Source: Acetobacteraceae bacterium (GTDB lineage Bacteria; Pseudomonadota; Alphaproteobacteria; Acetobacterales; Acetobacteraceae). Taken from it: a DNA stretch of 64,000 nt. The DNA is taken from the NCBI GenBank assembly GCA_009693865.1, contig SHWL01000003.1, positions 20,657-84,656 of the forward strand, written 5' to 3'. The translations under genes were made by a program, and so were the position numbers. The notes under the pieces are model-generated. The model saw nothing but the letters and a program-made list of their open reading frames with translations. It searched no databases and had not been told where the DNA came from. Positions 63,859 through 64,000 of this stretch are shown here, piece by piece. Within the stretch, counting starts at the first letter, position 1; every line of letters starts with the position of its first letter.

Positions 63859-64000
63859 TGTGTCAGAGAAGTTGCCGCCCGGATAGGATCAAGACCTCAG
63901 GGGGCGCTGGAAGACGAACATGGCTCGGTATGGACAGACGTTTAAGGACAACGCGGTGGCGCGACTGCTGCCGCCGCAGAGTTGCCCGGTAGAGGCGCTT
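63859..64000 (+). mobile_element. Insertion sequence, left end (runs off window)
   Basis: The sequence from about 63859 (TGTGTCAGAGAAGTTGCC) does not belong to the ligase gene and precedes a transposase start. It has interrupted array member 4. The IS family cannot be set firmly; the transposase resembles the IS3/IS66-associated small ORF type. The end and any target duplication lie outside. Confidence 0.7.
63920..64000 (+). CDS. Transposase ORF (partial)
   Basis: An ATG at 63920 after GGAAGA opens MARYGQTFKDNAVARLLPP, a start common to small transposase subunits (helix-turn-helix type, OrfA). Only 27 codons are in the window. It points towards the window edge. Confidence 0.75.
   Translation, partial: MARYGQTFKDNAVARLLPPQSCPVEAL

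Overview
The window is high-GC bacterial DNA with dense, mostly short-spaced genes. The gene content (many acyl-CoA enzymes, a NadQ-type NAD regulator next to nadA/nadC, DUF29, PEP-CTERM, Tat- and Sec-exported binding proteins) points to an alphaproteobacterium, probably Rhodospirillales and perhaps Acetobacteraceae. That placement is an inference from protein families; there is no rRNA or tRNA gene here to fix it.

Layout. 108-2479: two tandem FMN alpha-hydroxy-acid oxidases. 2710-6188: a coupled three-gene cassette (membrane protein, TIR-domain protein, membrane-anchored ParA-like ATPase) resembling bacterial conflict modules. 6232-24415: a long catabolic region for acyl-CoA and aromatic or terpenoid-like substrates (three AMP-dependent ligases, thiolase, acyl-CoA dehydrogenase with its phosphotransferase partner, SDR, GMC oxidoreductase, FAH hydrolase, flavin monooxygenase, enoyl-CoA hydratase, peptide-type binding protein), interrupted by a parD with a decayed parE. 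24493-25917: a GDP-mannose enzyme. 26275-29575: two toxin-antitoxin loci, the second a RES toxin with a 450-residue antitoxin that carries a HEPN-like motif. 30106-33465: a sugar-type ABC importer without its ATPase. 33726-42978: TauD-like dioxygenase, multi-rhodanese protein, MAPEG protein, ribosomal protein S21, an MFS exporter, two glutathione S-transferases, a cupin, glyoxalase II and NadQ. 43879-45715: nadA-nadC without nadB. 45801-51810: DUF29, TIGR03084, a PEP-CTERM metalloprotease behind a sigma-54 promoter, a ketopantoate-reductase-like enzyme, a two-subunit CoA transferase and a globin. 51906-58319: a polytopic membrane protein, a luciferase-like monooxygenase, an HpaB-like monooxygenase and an amidase. 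58485-63859: four tandem paralogous adenylate-forming enzymes, the last cut by an insertion sequence that runs off the window.

Intergenic DNA is rich in structured repeats. At least four elements are pairs of inverted 28-nt (once 51-nt) self-complementary arms around a loop of exactly 23 nt, which fits REP doublets (REPIN/BIME). Related longer-loop and single forms also occur, together with one distinct palindromic element bounded by 17-nt perfect inverted repeats.

The most promising items for novelty are the TIR/ParA cassette, the HEPN-Xre/RES toxin-antitoxin fusion with its heptamer operators, the tandem ligase array, and the REP-doublet family with compensatory arm changes. All functions are inferred from sequence pattern recognition; no database search was run.
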